Below, piece by piece: positions 6,465 through 8,085 of a DNA stretch of 8,085 nt (positions are counted from its first letter, which is position 1; each line of letters starts with the position of its first letter). The stretch is from Rhodospirillaceae bacterium TMED167. Lineage in GTDB: Bacteria; Pseudomonadota; Alphaproteobacteria; Rhodospirillales_A; UBA2165. The stretch spans positions 1 to 8,085 of the forward strand of contig NHHQ01000152.1 in NCBI GenBank assembly GCA_002170915.1. The letters are read 5' to 3'. The position numbers and the translations under genes were made by a program. The notes under the pieces were generated by a model. That model saw nothing but the letters and a program-made list of their open reading frames with translations, was not told the origin of the DNA and did not search any database.

Positions 6465-7016
6465 ATGTATGCCGATAATTCTCTTACGCCCCGGGAGGCC
6501 ATTCGGCTATGTGCCCTCGGGACATTGGCGTATGAGACGTCGTCCGTCACAGAGTTCTTACGCTATGACGATCTGGTGTTCGCGGTCCGGCATTTTGTCA
6601 GTCGCATTACCGGCCCCTCGTTAGACTTGATGGGAGAATCGATCGAACTTCTACGTTATGAGGGGCTGGTCGAGAGCGACGATGCGGAAAGCGCCAATCC
6701 TTCTCTGAAGCTCACCGAAACCGGCTGGGTAACGCTGCAAACCCTTTTGAAGGCAAACTTACGGGGCGGCAACAGCGAACTGAACGAGCTCATCATTGCG
6801 TTGAAGTTCCGCTTTCTTCACTTGCTCCTGCACGAGGACCAACGCGCCCAGGCCGATCAGTTCATCGATATGTGTGATACCGAACTCGCCCGGTTAACCG
6901 ACCTTCTTGCCCATCACGTCTCAGAAGGCGGCCATCTCATCGAGTGGCTCAAACACGACATTCAGCGCCTTGAGGCCCGTCTCAGCTGGCTGACGGTATT
7001 CCGCGACAATCTCTGA
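6465..7016 (+). CDS. PadR-like winged-helix transcriptional regulator
   Basis: A 183-residue soluble protein. The N-terminal part (about 8-95) has the pattern of a winged helix: LTPREAIRLCALGTLA, a helix with LLRYEGLVE (63-71), then the wing and SLKLTETGW (84-92), matching the 'xLT..G' end of PadR domains. The C-terminal half (about 98-183) is almost wholly helical, rich in Leu, Glu and Arg with a probable coiled segment near 155-180, as expected of the PadR dimerisation domain. No ligand can be named. It starts one codon after the hydrolase stop and in the same frame. The nearest GGAG is 15 bases upstream, so it is probably translated by coupling. PadR-type repressors often control an adjacent gene, so the hydrolase is the natural target. 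Assignment is by pattern only; it could belong to another winged-helix family. Confidence 0.6.
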   Translation: MYADNSLTPREAIRLCALGTLAYETSSVTEFLRYDDLVFAVRHFVSRITGPSLDLMGESIELLRYEGLVESDDAESANPSLKLTETGWVTLQTLLKANLRGGNSELNELIIALKFRFLHLLLHEDQRAQADQFIDMCDTELARLTDLLAHHVSEGGHLIEWLKHDIQRLEARLSWLTVFRDNL

Positions 7017-7020
7017 AACT

Positions 7021-7044
7021 GTCTTCATGGCGGCGGGCCAAGAC
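7021..7044. terminator. Possible bidirectional hairpin between converging genes
   Basis: In the 27-base gap between the regulator and the SDR gene, GTCT (7021-7024) pairs with AGAC (7041-7044) and TGGC with GCCA inside, around a GGCGG loop, with a small bulge. It touches the SDR stop codon. No U tract follows on either strand, so it is a weak candidate. Confidence 0.3.
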
Positions 7045-7781
7045 TAAAATATATGCTGACCACCGGTGACCCAAATCTCGGTTCCCGTAATGTAAGCCGC
7101 CTCCTCCGACGCCAGATAATGAATTGCCCTCGCTGTGTCGTCCGGCGTCCCTATGCGGTTGAGTGGGATACGGGGAATCAGCATCTCATATTCAGGCTCG
7201 ATCATCTCGGTTGAAATTTCACCGGGTGCCACGGCATTCACCCGGACGTTCAACGCGGCGAATTCATTGGCCATTTCCCGGGTCAATGCAGACAAAGCCG
7301 CTTTGGATGCCGAATAGGCAGATCCCGCAAAAGGGTGAATTTTATGGCCAGCGATGGAGGTGACATTCACAATCGACCCTTTGCCTTTTGCCAATGAAGC
7401 GGCGAATCCACGACCCAGCTTCAAGGGTGCATAGAAATTAAGTTCAAATACATCCCGCCAGGTATCAATGTCCCCGTTTAAACAACCTTGCCTCTCGCGG
7501 TTGGGCGATTTTGGAGACACCCCAGCATTGTTTACCAGGGTATCGAGCGAGTTGTTTCCGATAACGTCGAGGGTCTGCTCAATGAACTCCGTCACACCGT
7601 TGCCGACCGATAGATCCGTTTCAATATGGGCCAGCCATCGATCTGAAGTGGAAAAGCTGGGCGCGGCGGATCTGGCGCAGGTAATGACCTGCCAGCCACG
7701 CTCGATAAACAGAAGCGCCGCCGCCTCTCCAATCCCTTGGCTCGCTCCGGTAATGACTGCCGTTTTTAAACCTTTGTCCAT
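7044..7781 (-). CDS. Short-chain dehydrogenase/reductase (SDR), classical type
   Basis: A 245-residue classical SDR, a Rossmann-fold NAD(P)(H)-dependent oxidoreductase of the usual length. The complete set of family residues is visible: TGASQGIG (11-18) for cofactor binding, D56, NNAG (84-87), and the catalytic N115, S142, Y156 and K160 (YSASK). VNAVAPGEISTEM and the closing ITGTEIWVTGG are also typical. R37 just after the second strand (TCAR) favours NADP(H), by inference. It resembles 3-oxoacyl-ACP reductase (FabG)-like proteins, but no acyl-carrier or lipid gene is nearby, so the substrate is unknown. No strong ribosome binding site precedes ATG 7781. It is convergent with the regulator and divergent from the SRAP gene across a 68-base spacer. 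Confidence 0.93.
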   Translation of the reverse strand: MDKGLKTAVITGASQGIGEAAALLFIERGWQVITCARSAAPSFSTSDRWLAHIETDLSVGNGVTEFIEQTLDVIGNNSLDTLVNNAGVSPKSPNRERQGCLNGDIDTWRDVFELNFYAPLKLGRGFAASLAKGKGSIVNVTSIAGHKIHPFAGSAYSASKAALSALTREMANEFAALNVRVNAVAPGEISTEMIEPEYEMLIPRIPLNRIGTPDDTARAIHYLASEEAAYITGTEIWVTGGQHIF

Positions 7782-7791
7782 TCTTTAGCTT

Positions 7792-7829
7792 TAGGCCAAA
7801 ATGGCTCTCAAGGCCAGTTCTGAAGGCCA
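7792..7829. repeat. Three AGGCCA direct repeats in a divergent spacer
   Basis: AGGCCA occurs at 7793-7798, 7811-7816 and 7824-7829 in the 68-base spacer between the SDR and SRAP genes. The last two share AAGGCCA with a 13-base period. The first is also part of a GCCA-AAA-TGGC dyad (7795-7805). The location suits an operator acting on one or both genes, but no factor is known to me for this motif. Confidence 0.4.
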
Positions 7830-7849
7830 AATTGAGAGGTCACCACCCG

Positions 7850-8085
7850 ATGTGCTCGCGCTACGAACTCAACACCACCAGCCTCGAGCATGTCTCCCTG
7901 CGCTTTGGGGCAAGCAATCCATCAGAGGTCGCCCCCCTACCGGAGATCCGCCCAACCAACCTGGCACCGGTCATCAAACCCGGCGGCCAGGTCGAAATGC
8001 TGCGCTGGGGGCTTGAAAATTCATGGGACGGTAAACCTCTGATCAATGCACGGTCGGAGACATTGGCGGAGAAAAAAACCTTTAT
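7850..8085 (+). CDS. SOS response-associated peptidase (SRAP/YedK/HMCES family), 5' part
   Basis: The first 78 codons of an SRAP-domain protein; the reading frame is open to the window edge. SRAP proteins use the N-terminal cysteine exposed after Met removal (C2) to form a thiazolidine crosslink with abasic sites in single-stranded DNA, shielding them during replication. Seen here are MCSRYEL (family usually MCGRY), RPTNLAPVI (34-42), MLRWGL (50-55) and INARSETLAEK (65-75), which carries the conserved Asn (N66) and Arg (R68). The later Glu and His of the active site lie outside the window. The start is fixed by the need for Cys at position 2 and by GAGAGG 10 bases upstream. I see no alphaproteobacterial LexA box (GTTC-N7-GTTC or GAAC-N7-GAAC) in the spacer. 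Confidence 0.88.
   Translation, partial: MCSRYELNTTSLEHVSLRFGASNPSEVAPLPEIRPTNLAPVIKPGGQVEMLRWGLENSWDGKPLINARSETLAEKKTF

Noticed and set aside
7782..7849. LexA-type SOS box upstream of the SRAP gene
   Set aside because: A single GTTC at 7817-7820 is present but no second half-site at the required 7-base spacing.

Overview
The window looks like ordinary chromosomal DNA from an alphaproteobacterium. The clearest evidence is a 5-aminolevulinate synthase closely resembling the Rhodobacter capsulatus enzyme, which makes ALA by the Shemin (C4) route typical of that class. Promoter-like sequences matching the Caulobacter-type -10 pattern GCTANAWC and a short CinA-type protein agree with this. I cannot name the genus. 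I see no transposase, integrase, phage gene, CRISPR array, tRNA or rRNA.

Layout, left to right. A cold-shock protein gene on the minus strand (71-280) has an unusually long probable leader (281 to about 422). A stretch of roughly 270 bases without a convincing gene follows. Three well-separated plus-strand genes come next: a bifunctional mannose-1-phosphate guanylyltransferase/mannose-6-phosphate isomerase (759-2201), a class III PLP aminotransferase of the omega-amine/amino acid:pyruvate type (2262-3632) and 5-aminolevulinate synthase (3767-4978). The last converges on a minus-strand CinA C-terminal-domain (PncC-like) gene (5082-5576). Divergent from that gene is an alpha/beta hydrolase (5679-6461), followed almost immediately and in the same frame by a PadR-like regulator (6465-7016). 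These converge on a short-chain dehydrogenase (7044-7781, minus). Divergent from it, and running off the window, is the first 78 codons of an SRAP/YedK-type DNA-protein crosslink protein (7850-8085).

The genes do not form one pathway. They cover sugar-nucleotide synthesis (GDP-mannose), amine transamination, heme precursor synthesis, pyridine nucleotide salvage, an unassigned hydrolase with its likely regulator, an unassigned oxidoreductase, and abasic-site protection. The only pair that reads as a transcriptional unit is hydrolase plus regulator. The aminotransferase and ALA synthase could be functionally linked, but the 134-base gap makes this uncertain.

I did not find a clearly new system. 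The points most worth a second look are the probable leaderless start of the manC-type gene, the long hairpin-bearing leader of the cold-shock gene, a CinA-family protein with arginine in place of the expected catalytic lysine, the hydrolase/regulator pair separated by a single amber codon in frame, and three AGGCCA motifs in the divergent spacer before the SRAP gene.
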